From the NCBI GenBank assembly GCA_002713215.1, contig PAVO01000048.1:1-36251 (forward strand): DNA of 36,251 nucleotides, read 5' to 3'. Position 1 is the first letter of the stretch, and each line of letters begins with the position of its first letter. The position numbers and the translations under genes are program-made. Under the pieces are notes generated by a model. It was not told where the DNA came from, made no database searches, and saw only the letters and a list, made by a program, of their open reading frames with translations. This stretch comes from Crocinitomicaceae bacterium (GTDB lineage Bacteria > Bacteroidota > Bacteroidia > Flavobacteriales_G > Salibacteraceae). Positions 24,674-33,572 of the stretch are shown here, piece by piece.

Positions 24674-26125
24674 TTATCTGTTTATTTCAAGTTGAATCAT
24701 AAATCCATTGCCATCGGGCAGGTTTTCGGCGTAAATTTTTCCGGAATTAGCTTTTATAACCGCCTTGCAATAGCTAAGGCCCACTCCAAACCCATTGGCT
24801 TGTGTTGCATCCATTCTAAAATAAGGATCAAAAATCTGCTTCAGGTATTTAGGATCCAGCCCCTTTCCATTATCAGAAATTCGGATCAGCGCAGACTTTC
24901 CGTTTTTCCGAGTTGCGATCTTAATCTTATTCCCTCCGTACTTCACCGCATTATCAATGATGTTTGAAAGTACTTGTGTAAGGTGAGTTGGGTTAAACCG
25001 AACATGAAGCAGGTTGTCCAAATTGGTTTCCAGCACTTTATTCAGGGACTTAGCCTTAGGATTGATGTTTTGTATGACTTCTTCCAGGATGGTTTTTACA
25101 TTAACATCGGTCTTTCCCCTGGAATATGCTTTGGCATCAATTCCACCTGAAACAAGAAAGGAATTCAATCCATTGCTCAATCCGTTCGATGCTTTTTCAA
25201 TGATGTTGAAATAGGGGTGTTGTTTAGCTTCCTCAGAATTATCCTTGATTCGTTCTACCGATAACAGTATTTTGGCAACTTGAGTATTGATTTCATGGCT
25301 AACATGGTTAAGCATAGCCTGCTGTGATTCGTTCAGTCTCTTTTCTTTTCGAACATTTCGCTCAACAGAGAAAAGCAACAGTGCGCAAAGAGCAATGAAG
25401 CCTAGTGCCAACAGGAATTCCCATTTTTTTACCCATGACCAGATGAGCTGATTTTTGTCTGTTTCAACCCGAAGCAGGTAACTGCCATTGGCCTGGTAAG
25501 TAAAATCTGAAAATAGTATTACCTCATCCAAGGTTTCAGAAGCTGCTAAATGAGCTGGTTTAGAATAAATTACCTTTCCAGTATTATCCTCAACCTGCCA
25601 ACCGGTAACAGCTATTCCCTTCGATTGATAAGAGGTTTCAATGAACTTTTGAATTGAATTGGTATCTCCGATAACAAACTTTCTGCTAGTATCAACAATA
25701 GAGCTCATTAAACTACTGTCCACCCAGCTTATAGGAGCTTTCTTTTGGTAATACGATTCACTGGGCTGGAGAGCGACCCGCATGTTAATATCGACCTTAG
25801 ATTCATTGTAGAAATCGATGGCGTTGTTGGGGAATTCTTTGGTATGACCACCTGCCACGCCGGTATAGCTGCTGATGGTATCAATACTTCCATTGTTACT
25901 GGTCTTAACCATATAAAGTCTATCCCTGGAATCGAAATGAACTTGTTTGATAAGGTTGTAGCATTGTGAATTGTTTTGGATGTTGTGCTTAATTTCTTCC
26001 AAGGCAAGGTTTGATTCGGCAGCCTGCTTAGTTTTCGCAATGGAATAGGAGTCCCAAAACCACAGACCAACTCCAACGATTAATAGAATTATAATGATTC
26101 TACTTGCATAGAGTATAACCTTCAT
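24674..26125 (-). CDS. Sensor histidine kinase
   Basis: A 483-residue classical membrane sensor: helix at about 9-24, periplasmic sensor of about 205 residues, helix at 235-254, then DHp and catalytic domains. Phospho-accepting H277 lies in NHVSHEINTQV, an H-box in which the usual LRTPL is replaced by INTQV. N-box NIIDNAVKYG (around 388-397), G1 DNGKGL, F-box IFDPYF and G2 GFGVGLSYC are intact. Periplasmic sensor family not recognised. Partner of the OmpR-type regulator downstream; divergent from a T9SS cargo gene. Confidence 0.9.
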   Translation of the reverse strand: MKVILYASRIIIILLIVGVGLWFWDSYSIAKTKQAAESNLALEEIKHNIQNNSQCYNLIKQVHFDSRDRLYMVKTSNNGSIDTISSYTGVAGGHTKEFPNNAIDFYNESKVDINMRVALQPSESYYQKKAPISWVDSSLMSSIVDTSRKFVIGDTNSIQKFIETSYQSKGIAVTGWQVEDNTGKVIYSKPAHLAASETLDEVILFSDFTYQANGSYLLRVETDKNQLIWSWVKKWEFLLALGFIALCALLLFSVERNVRKEKRLNESQQAMLNHVSHEINTQVAKILLSVERIKDNSEEAKQHPYFNIIEKASNGLSNGLNSFLVSGGIDAKAYSRGKTDVNVKTILEEVIQNINPKAKSLNKVLETNLDNLLHVRFNPTHLTQVLSNIIDNAVKYGGNKIKIATRKNGKSALIRISDNGKGLDPKYLKQIFDPYFRMDATQANGFGVGLSYCKAVIKANSGKIYAENLPDGNGFMIQLEINR

Positions 26126-26187
26126 TTCAATTTGGTGTTAAATCCAAGAAAAAGGTGATTAGTGTATCAAAGTTGGCTTTTGTTTTT

Positions 26188-26279
26188 AGGTTTTCAAAAG
26201 CCGGTTTTGTAAAACCTCATTCTCTTTTTGTGGCTCAACCTTTTCTGTACTTAAAGCTAAAACAGTGACAAAAGAGAAT
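26188..26279. repeat. Two adjacent inverted repeats in a divergent promoter region
   Basis: First, 26188-26217: AGGTTTT-CAAAA-GCCGG-TTTTG-T-AAAACCT, a nested hairpin. Second, ATTCTCTTTTTGT (26219-26231) against ACAAAAGAGAAT (26268-26279), perfect but for one extra T, enclosing 36 bases. Both lie between the divergent histidine kinase and T9SS gene, in a 324-base non-coding stretch; possible binding sites or leader structures. Confidence 0.5.
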
Positions 26280-26392
26280 TAATTTTTCCTTAAACCGATT
26301 AAGGGAAAATTTAGAAGATTGAGCAATATTCCAGGCAAACAAACCCCTCACTTAAACCAATGAAGCAGCCTATTTATGTGACAAATCAGCTA

Positions 26393-26423
26393 TTTACAGC
26401 CCAATAAATGGGAAATAGCTTTG
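26393..26423 (+). promoter_or_regulatory. Bacteroidota-type promoter
   Basis: TAGCTTTG (26416-26423) fits the TAnnTTTG -7 element exactly; TTTAC (26393-26397), 18 bases upstream, is a fair -33. Transcription would begin near 26430, 20 bases before the ATG at 26450. Confidence 0.5.
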
Positions 26424-26449
26424 AATCTTAATCTTAAAAATTTATTGTT

Positions 26450-27304
26450 ATGAAAAGAAATAATCTACTCTTATTATTTGCTGTCCTGACCATAGGATCA
26501 ACTCAGTTGAACGCACAAATTAAACATGTAGTTTTTGGTGCTAATATGAAACATGTCGGGACCGATGGATCAAACTCAACCAAGCTAAATAGCCTGTATG
26601 TCGATATTGACGAAGATGGTACCGATGATTTTTATGTTTCTCATTTGATGTACATGTCATTTAACATTTGGAATCTGAATTTTAATCAAATTGATGACAA
26701 CAGCCCTAAAATTGAATTTATTTATGATAAAGTGTTGGGAAGAAGCCAGGTTGGTGGAGACTACTTAAATAAAATGAAGGCCGGTGATGATGTCTCAAGT
26801 AAGGTTGGCAATTGGAGTTCAAAATATCCGGTATTAGGCGATGTCTATAATTCTAACTTCCATGGAGCAGGAGAGCAATACGTTGGGTATCGCCTAATTA
26901 TGCCTGGTGGAAAGTACAAGTATGGTTGGATGAAATTGGAGGTAAGCGGAAGTACGGATTATACAATTACACTTAAGGAGCATGCTTACCAAACCAAAGA
27001 AGATCAGGATCTAAAGGTTGGTGAGACAACCGCTGTTGGTATTAAAACTATAGCTCAACGAGCAAATAATATTGATCTGACGGTTTATCCAAACCCTAGC
27101 AATGGGCTTATTTCTGTACAACTTAATGAAGTAAAGGCGGGTATGAAAGCTGAGGTGTTAAGTGTTGATGGTAAGGTGCAGTTTTCAAATGAAATTATTG
27201 AACTAAATACACAATTGAATTTAAATGCACTTCCCCCTGGAATGTATTATGTGGTTGTTTCTAATGCGGAAGGCAGAGTAGTTTCTCCAATTATGCTGAA
27301 ATAA
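26450..27304 (+). CDS. T9SS-sorted secreted protein, unknown
   Basis: 284 residues with signal peptide (MKRNNLLLLFAVLTIGSTQLNAQ). The mature region is beta-rich and contains an acidic, calcium-site-like segment DIDEDGTDDFYVS near residues 50-62. The C-terminal 75 residues form the type A T9SS sorting domain (DLTVYPNPSNGLISVQL ... GMYYVVVSNAEGRVV). No catalytic motif. Exported and probably surface-attached. It is divergent from the two-component system and has its own promoter and a strong terminator; regulation by that system is possible but not shown. Confidence 0.8.
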   Translation: MKRNNLLLLFAVLTIGSTQLNAQIKHVVFGANMKHVGTDGSNSTKLNSLYVDIDEDGTDDFYVSHLMYMSFNIWNLNFNQIDDNSPKIEFIYDKVLGRSQVGGDYLNKMKAGDDVSSKVGNWSSKYPVLGDVYNSNFHGAGEQYVGYRLIMPGGKYKYGWMKLEVSGSTDYTITLKEHAYQTKEDQDLKVGETTAVGIKTIAQRANNIDLTVYPNPSNGLISVQLNEVKAGMKAEVLSVDGKVQFSNEIIELNTQLNLNALPPGMYYVVVSNAEGRVVSPIMLK

Positions 27305-27347
27305 CAAATGAAAATGGGTTGATAGCCTCAGTTATCATGGTCGAAAG

Positions 27348-27379
27348 GCGGGTTAATTCTTATTGATCCGCTTTTTTTT
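27348..27379 (+). terminator. Strong intrinsic terminator
   Basis: Stem GCGGGTTAAT / ATTGATCCGC (10 pairs including two G-U), 4-base loop TCTT, then eight Ts (27372-27379). It lies 43 bases downstream of the T9SS gene stop. Confidence 0.85.
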
Positions 27380-27410
27380 GCACAGTTTAAGGATAATGTG
27401 AGAATAGCCG

Positions 27411-27437
27411 TCGGTTCCTTGCTTGACAAGGAACCGA
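27411..27437. repeat. Perfect 11-bp inverted repeat
   Basis: TCGGTTCCTTG-CTTGA-CAAGGAACCGA, arms 27411-27421 and 27427-27437. There is no T-tract on either side, so it is not a standard terminator. It lies in the gap between the T9SS gene and glutathione peroxidase, close to a second palindromic unit. Confidence 0.6.
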
Positions 27438-27476
27438 TGAAGGAGCTCAGTGAAACTAATCTAGTGTTATTTCTAG

Positions 27477-27528
27477 ATTCCTGCTTTATGCTTCCGCAAA
27501 AGCTTCAGCAACACGCGGACGCAGGAAT
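27477..27528. repeat. Hairpin unit ATTCCTGC ... GCAGGAAT
   Basis: ATTCCTGC (27477-27484) pairs with GCAGGAAT (27521-27528), with a nested TCCGC/GCGGA pair inside. CTAGTGTTATTTCTAG lies just to the left. Together with 27411-27437 this has the look of a REP-like intergenic element of Bacteroidota. Confidence 0.45.
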
Positions 27529-27597
27529 GACGTTTCTTTTTATAGGGCAGTTTCTTTAACCCACATTATTCTTTAATAGCTCCTTTTTTTGTAGTTC

Positions 27598-28077
27598 TTA
27601 TTGCGGGAGTAATACTAAAATGTCTTCTTCCAGTTTTTCAGGTTTGGTCCTCGGAGAATAGCGCTTTATTGGGGTGCCATCGCTCGAAACCAGAAACTTA
27701 GTAAAGTTCCATTTAATCGAAGACCCCAATGTGCCGCTTAAGTTCTTTTTAAGGAATTTAAAAACAGGATGGGTATTTGGCCCATTGACCTTAATTTTCT
27801 CCGTAAGCTGAAAAGTAACCCCGTGGTTCTTCATGCAGGTCTGTTCCATAGATTCATTGCTTTCCGGTTCCTGATTTGCAAATTGATTGCACGGAAATCC
27901 TAAAACTACCAATCCCTTTTCCTTATAGGATTGATGCAATTGCTCTAATCCCGTGAATTGCGGTGTTAAACCACACTGGGTTGCTGTGTTTATCACCAGG
28001 ATAACATTTCCCTTGTAAGACTTCATTTTAATAAGGTTGCCACCCGGGTCTTTAACTTCTAAGTCGTAAAAATTCAT
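27598..28077 (-). CDS. Glutathione peroxidase (thioredoxin-type)
   Basis: 159 residues, full length for a bacterial GPx. The catalytic tetrad is in place: C35 in NTATQCGLTPQF, Q69 in FPCNQFANQEP, and W123-N124 in WNFTKF. A Cys at position 81 (QTCMKNHGV) matches the resolving Cys of thioredoxin-dependent members, so it would reduce hydroperoxides at the expense of thioredoxin rather than glutathione. It is cytoplasmic (no signal). Downstream of, and 81 bases from, the pirin gene on the same strand. Confidence 0.93.
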   Translation of the reverse strand: MNFYDLEVKDPGGNLIKMKSYKGNVILVINTATQCGLTPQFTGLEQLHQSYKEKGLVVLGFPCNQFANQEPESNESMEQTCMKNHGVTFQLTEKIKVNGPNTHPVFKFLKKNLSGTLGSSIKWNFTKFLVSSDGTPIKRYSPRTKPEKLEEDILVLLPQ

Positions 28078-28158
28078 TGCTTCAAAATAGCGGAATTTGA
28101 TTTGGATATTCCACAGCTAACCAGACAAATTGAACTAAAATTTGTTTAATTCCATTTC

Positions 28159-29016
28159 TTAGGTTGGAAAAGGAACGTAGGTATTATCTCCTGGTATTGC
28201 AGGAAACTCTTTATTTATCCAATCTTTTCTGGCCTTTTCTAACCTTTCTTTTGAAGAAGAAACGAAATTCCAGAGCAGAAATCGTTCTTCAGGAAAAGGC
28301 TCACCACCGAGCAACAATAGGTGACTGTTGGCCTCGATTTGAATTTCATTTTTGGCTGATTCCATATAAAGCAGGTTGTTCTGGTTAATAGTTTCCGATT
28401 CCAACTGTATCGCCCCTGAAATGACAATGATTCCTATTTCTCCTGTCAAATCGCAATCGCTTAAATTGAGAGAAGTTGACTCGATTGCCTTAAGTTCAAC
28501 CAGAAACAATTCGGAATGAACGGGGAGGGCAGAGGTTCGATTGAATCCGTTTCCGGCAAGTAGTTTTAGCTCAAGTCCTCTTTCTTTCCACTTCGGATGA
28601 TCGTCGTTTGCAACGTAATCAAACCGAGGTTCCATTTCTTCTAAGTGAGTTGGGAGAGCCAACCAAATTTGGTAGCCATGCATTTTTCGGTTATTGACTT
28701 TTCTAAGCTCTTCCGGGGTTCTTTCTGTATGGGCTACCCCTCGTCCAGCAGTCATTAAACCCACGTCACCGGCTTGAATTACCCGATATGCTCCAGTGCT
28801 ATCTCTATGTTCAACCGCTCCTTCAAAAAGATAGGTAAGCGTACATAATCCAACATGAGGATGTTGGTCTACATCAAAATTATCTGATGAGTTAAGTACT
28901 GCAGGCCCCATGTGATCAATAAAGGTAAATGGGCCTATTTGTCTTTTTTTTCTGAATGGCAATAGTCTGCCAACTACATGCCCGCCAATATCCCTGGCTC
29001 TTTCTGGAATTATCAT
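28159..29016 (-). CDS. Pirin family protein
   Basis: 285 residues, bicupin. The N-terminal cupin carries the pirin metal motif in VDQHPHVGLCTLTYLFEGAVEHRDSTG (two His), with a further His/Glu pair in GRGVAHTERTPEE. The C-terminal cupin is typical and ends PFPEERFLLWNFV. Some pirins are quercetin dioxygenases or redox-linked regulators; here the role is unassigned. Same strand as the glutathione peroxidase gene, suggesting a small oxidative-stress unit. Confidence 0.92.
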   Translation of the reverse strand: MIIPERARDIGGHVVGRLLPFRKKRQIGPFTFIDHMGPAVLNSSDNFDVDQHPHVGLCTLTYLFEGAVEHRDSTGAYRVIQAGDVGLMTAGRGVAHTERTPEELRKVNNRKMHGYQIWLALPTHLEEMEPRFDYVANDDHPKWKERGLELKLLAGNGFNRTSALPVHSELFLVELKAIESTSLNLSDCDLTGEIGIIVISGAIQLESETINQNNLLYMESAKNEIQIEANSHLLLLGGEPFPEERFLLWNFVSSSKERLEKARKDWINKEFPAIPGDNTYVPFPT

Positions 29017-29198
29017 TTTATCTGAATAGGAATTTTCTCGCGCTTCCGTTTTACTGAGCTAATTTATCCATTCTTATTGTTTAACAACAGGCGTAATGCT
29101 TTGGAACTCGAAAATAATTAAATCATTACCAAGCTATTTCGTAAATTCTTCCGTGTTTAATGGTGTTATATTGCATTTGTTTTACCAATATAGATTCT

Positions 29199-31913
29199 AT
29201 GAAAGCTAGTTTAACCGTTATCCTGATTTCCCTTTTTTCGCTAAGCGTATTTCCACAAACTAACCGAGCCAATTGGTGGTATTTTGGGAATAAGACTGGA
29301 GTCAACTTCAACACAACACCACCCACAACCTATGCCAATGGGGCAATGAATACCCTGGAGGGATCAGCTTCCATATCAGATAAGAATGGTAATTTACTTT
29401 TCTATACCGATGGACGAACAGTGTATAATAGGAACCATATGACCATGAGCAATGGAACCGGATTATTGGGGCATACTTCTTCATCGCACAGCGCCGTAAT
29501 TCTTCCGTATCCAGGAGACACAAACCTGTATTTCATTTTTAATGTCCCTTCTCAGCCCAATATAGGGTTAAATTACAGTATAGTTGATATGAGATTAAGT
29601 AGTGGATTAGGAGGTGTGCTATCCACTAAAAAGAACATACGATTAATGAACCCTCATCCCGTATCAGATAAACTTTGTGCAATAGAAAAAAAAGGAAAAA
29701 ATGGATATTGGGTTGTTGCGCAACGCAATGACAATTGGAATTTATATGCATTTTCCGTAACCAATTTGGGAGTAGATACTTCTGCAGTTATTAGTACCAC
29801 CGTACCGGTTAAAACAGGAAGTGTCCCACATTATGGCTGTATCAAAATTTCACCGAACGGCAAAAAAATCAGTCTTGCATATGGTGTTGGAGGTGCGTTT
29901 GTGATTGGCAATTTTAATCAGTCATCGGGTCAAGTATCGAATATGGATACGATTCGTTCTGTTTTTCCTTACGGCATTGAGTTTTCGCCCAATTCGAAAA
30001 GGCTCTATATAACCAATAATAACGGATTAAAGCAGTATGATCTATCGAGCAACAATATTTCATTAATAAGAAGGAGCAAGAGGTCTATTGCAAACAAACC
30101 TCCATTTGTACGTTACGGTCAAATTCAAACGGCTCCCAACAAAAAACTATATGTGGCAAGAATGAATAATAGTTCCTCTGCTACAAGTTTTCTGAGTGTT
30201 ATAAATTCTCCCAACGATACTGGAGTTAGCTGTAATTTCTCTGACAGCGGATTGGTTTTTCCAGCAGGGGGTAGGGTAATGCTTGGTTTACCTACCTACC
30301 CCGGTTCATATTTTAATGAGGACCCATTGTCCTACGCAAATTCCTGTGTTAATACAGGGGTTAGATTCAGTTTGTATGACACAACAGGAGTCGATTCGTT
30401 GTTTCTCGATTTTGGTGACTCAACTTCAGGTTTCAAAAATGTAACCAGAATTCTTCCGGACACTCACATGTATTCCAGCTCCGGAATAAAAACATTGACA
30501 CTAATTTTACATCGTACGATTAAAGGAATTAGCAAAACCGACACCTTTATTAATACGATTCAAATTGATGCTGCACCCATGGTTAATCTGGGTAATGATA
30601 CTTCGGCGTGCCTTGGAGATAGCTTACACATCAATATTTTATCCAGTATTCCTTTCAGTTTCCATTGGAATGATAGCTCTAGTTTGAGTCACTTAAACCT
30701 TAAAAGATCAGGTTATTATTGGCTGGAAGCTTCCAATGCTTGTGGCAAGAGCAGGGATTCGATCTTTATAAAAAATTTATTTAACGATTCACTAGACCTT
30801 GGAAATGACACGGTTATCTGCAAGGGAAATAGCTTGCGGTTATTCACACCTGATACCATTTCAAGCTACTTGTGGAATAATGGTGATACGGCCTTTCAAT
30901 CTTCATTTTCGAGCCCAGGTAAGGTTTGGTTACAGAAAACTAATATTTGCGGTACGATAAAAGATTCCATTGTATTGACAGTTCTTACTTCTCCGAAAAT
31001 TGAACTTGGACCTGATACAACCATTTGCAGCACGAGTCCTATATTTATTGGTGATGTGAGTCGCTCGCTGTATTCCACTTATCTGTGGAATACCGGTCGT
31101 ACAACCCATAGGATTTTTGTTTCAAGAGTAGGTCAATATTCGGTGATAGAAAAGAATAAGTGCGGTAGTATAACCGACTCTATATTTATTAGTTTGGATA
31201 TCAGTTTGGTGGTGGGCTTACCACAGGATACTACTGTTTGTAAAGGTGATTCGATGCTGTTAAAACCCAATTCGATTTATCCGAATTATTTCTGGAGTAC
31301 CGGCTCCGTTGATTCTTCGATATGGATATCGAACCCTGGCATGTATACCTTGACTTCAACCAATGCATGCGGTAGCAGGTTCGATTCGTTTACATTGGGC
31401 AATTATACTCCCGTTAAGCCGGTTATAAGTCGAGTCGGGGATACCTTAGTTTCAACCAAATCAAAGGTTTATCAATGGCATTTTAATGGAACAGTGTTAA
31501 GTGGTGACACCAATCAACGTTTGCCCATTGACACAATAGGCAGGTATAAGGTTTATGTTACCGACTCCAACGGTTGCCAGGCTAATTCTGTAGATACCCT
31601 TATTTCAATTATTTATAAGGATACGGTTGGAGTAGGTTTTAATAAACTAGGCAGCAGTTTTATTGACTTGAATTATAGGGTATATCCTAATCCGACTAAT
31701 GACTTCGTGATTGTGGAACTGAGGAGCAAGGAAAAGGTTGATTTGGAAGTGCTGGATGCCAAAGGTGCCGTTGTAATTCGAAGAAGTATTGAATCAAAAA
31801 ACAGGCTTCATAAGGAACGATTGGAGCTGCATGGGCTTACTCCAGGCTCCTATGTAGTGAGGCTTAGTAATGGACAATCCATTCGGTATTTTAGATTACA
31901 AAAAACTGAATAG
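29199..31913 (+). CDS. Large T9SS-sorted protein with repeated Cys-containing modules
   Basis: 904 residues from the ATG at 29199, which starts a clean signal peptide (MKASLTVILISLFSLSVFPQ). The N-terminal 360 residues form a propeller-like region that opens with NRANWWYFGNKTGVNFN, a pattern common in Bacteroidota surface proteins. A PKD-like segment follows (VDSLFLDFGDSTSGFKN). Then come four tandem modules of about 65-70 residues of the type L-G-x-D-T-x-x-C ... Y-x-W-x-x-G ... N-x-C-G ... D-S, plus a fifth partial one (VYQWHFNGT ... SNGCQAN). The tail is a type A T9SS domain (YRVYPNPTNDFVIVEL ... GSYVVRLSNGQ). Probable surface adhesin or gliding-related protein. Confidence 0.85.
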   Translation: MKASLTVILISLFSLSVFPQTNRANWWYFGNKTGVNFNTTPPTTYANGAMNTLEGSASISDKNGNLLFYTDGRTVYNRNHMTMSNGTGLLGHTSSSHSAVILPYPGDTNLYFIFNVPSQPNIGLNYSIVDMRLSSGLGGVLSTKKNIRLMNPHPVSDKLCAIEKKGKNGYWVVAQRNDNWNLYAFSVTNLGVDTSAVISTTVPVKTGSVPHYGCIKISPNGKKISLAYGVGGAFVIGNFNQSSGQVSNMDTIRSVFPYGIEFSPNSKRLYITNNNGLKQYDLSSNNISLIRRSKRSIANKPPFVRYGQIQTAPNKKLYVARMNNSSSATSFLSVINSPNDTGVSCNFSDSGLVFPAGGRVMLGLPTYPGSYFNEDPLSYANSCVNTGVRFSLYDTTGVDSLFLDFGDSTSGFKNVTRILPDTHMYSSSGIKTLTLILHRTIKGISKTDTFINTIQIDAAPMVNLGNDTSACLGDSLHINILSSIPFSFHWNDSSSLSHLNLKRSGYYWLEASNACGKSRDSIFIKNLFNDSLDLGNDTVICKGNSLRLFTPDTISSYLWNNGDTAFQSSFSSPGKVWLQKTNICGTIKDSIVLTVLTSPKIELGPDTTICSTSPIFIGDVSRSLYSTYLWNTGRTTHRIFVSRVGQYSVIEKNKCGSITDSIFISLDISLVVGLPQDTTVCKGDSMLLKPNSIYPNYFWSTGSVDSSIWISNPGMYTLTSTNACGSRFDSFTLGNYTPVKPVISRVGDTLVSTKSKVYQWHFNGTVLSGDTNQRLPIDTIGRYKVYVTDSNGCQANSVDTLISIIYKDTVGVGFNKLGSSFIDLNYRVYPNPTNDFVIVELRSKEKVDLEVLDAKGAVVIRRSIESKNRLHKERLELHGLTPGSYVVRLSNGQSIRYFRLQKTE

Positions 31914-31917
31914 ACCG

Positions 31918-32373
31918 TCAGTTCTCCACACTTGTTCTTGTTACGTATATGTAGTCGGTGATTAACGGACGAATTCCCAGGGAACGTAGTTCAGACATTA
32001 ACTGGCCTCGGTGGTGCGTAAAGTGGTTGGCCACCTGAAATAGAATCTGAGCCACCGTATTTTTAAACGCTTTGCCCTTGGCGTTTTTATAACTATCTGT
32101 TTCGTCAAAGTCCTTGGTGTCAATCAGTTTAATGGTTTTATCAAAGTTTTCCTTGTCCATTATTTTAAGTTGTTCCAACGGATGAACAACGTTGGGATCA
32201 ATAAAGGGTTTTCCTTCCATCCTTTCATTCCAGAGTTGGTTAGCTAAAATGGAATGGCTTATCAGGAAACGGCATCGATCCGAAATTCGGTCTTCGTGCT
32301 GAATCAGGTAGTCAATAATTTTTTGATTGATTTCGTGATGGTAGGCGAACATTTCTTTGTAAAAGTTTTTCAT
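31918..32373 (-). CDS. DinB-fold protein (second copy, diverged)
   Basis: 151 residues, four-helix bundle. The His ligands are seen in FLISHSILANQLWNERM (first) and QVANHFTHHRGQLMSELRSLG (HxxxH), the latter being the strong DinB hallmark. Its stop codon is four bases from that of the convergent T9SS gene. Metal-dependent transferase or hydrolase of unknown substrate. It is only distantly similar to the DinB-fold protein at 6023-6604. Confidence 0.85.
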   Translation of the reverse strand: MKNFYKEMFAYHHEINQKIIDYLIQHEDRISDRCRFLISHSILANQLWNERMEGKPFIDPNVVHPLEQLKIMDKENFDKTIKLIDTKDFDETDSYKNAKGKAFKNTVAQILFQVANHFTHHRGQLMSELRSLGIRPLITDYIYVTRTSVEN

Positions 32374-32555
32374 GATTCTAAATTAATACGATTTTGAATT
32401 CTATACCTCTATTAAGGATAAGGAGGAAAACTTTATTCGATCGGATTATAAAGCCGTAGGAGTGTGGAAGGTAAAACCTCATGATACAATTGTACGGTAA
32501 CACGGGGGTAGTATCTCTAAGGGTATGTTTCCTTAAACTTAGTTGGCGGTGGTTT

Positions 32556-33572
32556 TTATTCTTCTAATCTGTCAAAATAGCTCATCATCATATGAGGAAT
32601 TTCTCTCATGTACATTCTATATTCTTTTCTCACCCCATAATATTCTCTCATCATTGGGTGTTCAACGGTAAATTCCATAAGGTGCTTAAAATCAGATATT
32701 GCTTCTTGTTTTTTCTCCTTGCTTGAATGAGATTTGAGAATGTCTAATAATTCTTTTCCTGTATCATAAATCCAAGGAAAATCTTTTTTGAAGAAACTTA
32801 AAGCTATTAGGAATCCATAATGTTTTGAATTAGAACCTGGCATCATATGTATCAATTCTTTAATCATCATTGGATGAAATTTTCGAGACATTCTCCAGAA
32901 ATCAGAATCCTGATTGTGTCGGACAAAATTCCTTTGTTCTTGCAGATTTTGACTTATATACTCTATTGTTTCCAGAAGTTTAGAGTCTGGATTTCGAAGT
33001 AATTTTTGATTACTTCTTGCAAGATCAAGGATCTCTTCTAAAATTTCAGATGTATAGCCATTTTGTTCTTCTTCCTTTGGCACTTCATCATTTACGTCTT
33101 TTAGTTTGTTTAGCTCTTCTTCTAAAGTCGGATACCAAACTTCAAAAGCCTTTTCAAGTCTTGCATCAGCAATGGCAAGTTCTCCACACGCTTTATTAAG
33201 TGTCTTAACCAATTTTTTAATGTCTTCTTTTTGAAAAATGGTGGATTGAAACTGTAGTATTGGTCCATCAACTTCTGACCTTTTAATGTCAAACAAGAAG
33301 GGGCTAACAAAGGACTTATCCATTGTTTTCGATAATGCTCCTGCTTCAAAAGAAAGCCAAGGTGCGTTTAGGTTTTCCTTTGTTACACATAAAATACCGA
33401 AAGTAGAATCTTCAAGTTCGGTTGCTATGTCAGTACTCCATCTTGCACCTTTATCTATATCTTCTGATGATACGTATGGAACAATCGATTGAATGACGGA
33501 AGGAAGCCAGTCTCGGTAAACCAATGCTACCTTATGACTTTTGTTTCCTGACCAGCTTATAAATACTTTCAT
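32556..33572 (-). CDS. TIR-domain protein with C-terminal helical domain
   Basis: 338 residues. The TIR domain spans residues about 1-150: box 1 is MKVFISWSGNKS, and the catalytic-loop pattern NAPWLSFEAGALS places W72 and the candidate NADase glutamate E76. A charged linker (EELNKLKDVNDEVPKEEEQ) and a helical C-terminal domain (about 185-338) with repeated Met/aromatic helices (FHPMMIKELIHMMPG, EYRMYMREIPHMMMSYF) follow; no family recognised for it. TIR proteins of bacteria commonly cleave NAD+ or make cyclic-ADP-ribose signals in defence. The gene is AT-richer than its neighbours (sampled 60-base lines 27-33% GC against 35-52% in lines next to it). No partner gene adjoins it. Confidence 0.85.
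   Translation of the reverse strand: MKVFISWSGNKSHKVALVYRDWLPSVIQSIVPYVSSEDIDKGARWSTDIATELEDSTFGILCVTKENLNAPWLSFEAGALSKTMDKSFVSPFLFDIKRSEVDGPILQFQSTIFQKEDIKKLVKTLNKACGELAIADARLEKAFEVWYPTLEEELNKLKDVNDEVPKEEEQNGYTSEILEEILDLARSNQKLLRNPDSKLLETIEYISQNLQEQRNFVRHNQDSDFWRMSRKFHPMMIKELIHMMPGSNSKHYGFLIALSFFKKDFPWIYDTGKELLDILKSHSSKEKKQEAISDFKHLMEFTVEHPMMREYYGVRKEYRMYMREIPHMMMSYFDRLEE

Noticed and set aside
27411-27437. Considered as a terminator for the T9SS gene at 26450
   Set aside because: A complete terminator with eight Ts already lies at 27348-27379 and this hairpin has no T-tract.
32556-33572. Assignment of the TIR protein to Thoeris ThsB
   Set aside because: No ThsA (SIR2/SLOG or macro-domain partner) is nearby and the protein is longer, with a C-terminal domain unlike ThsB.
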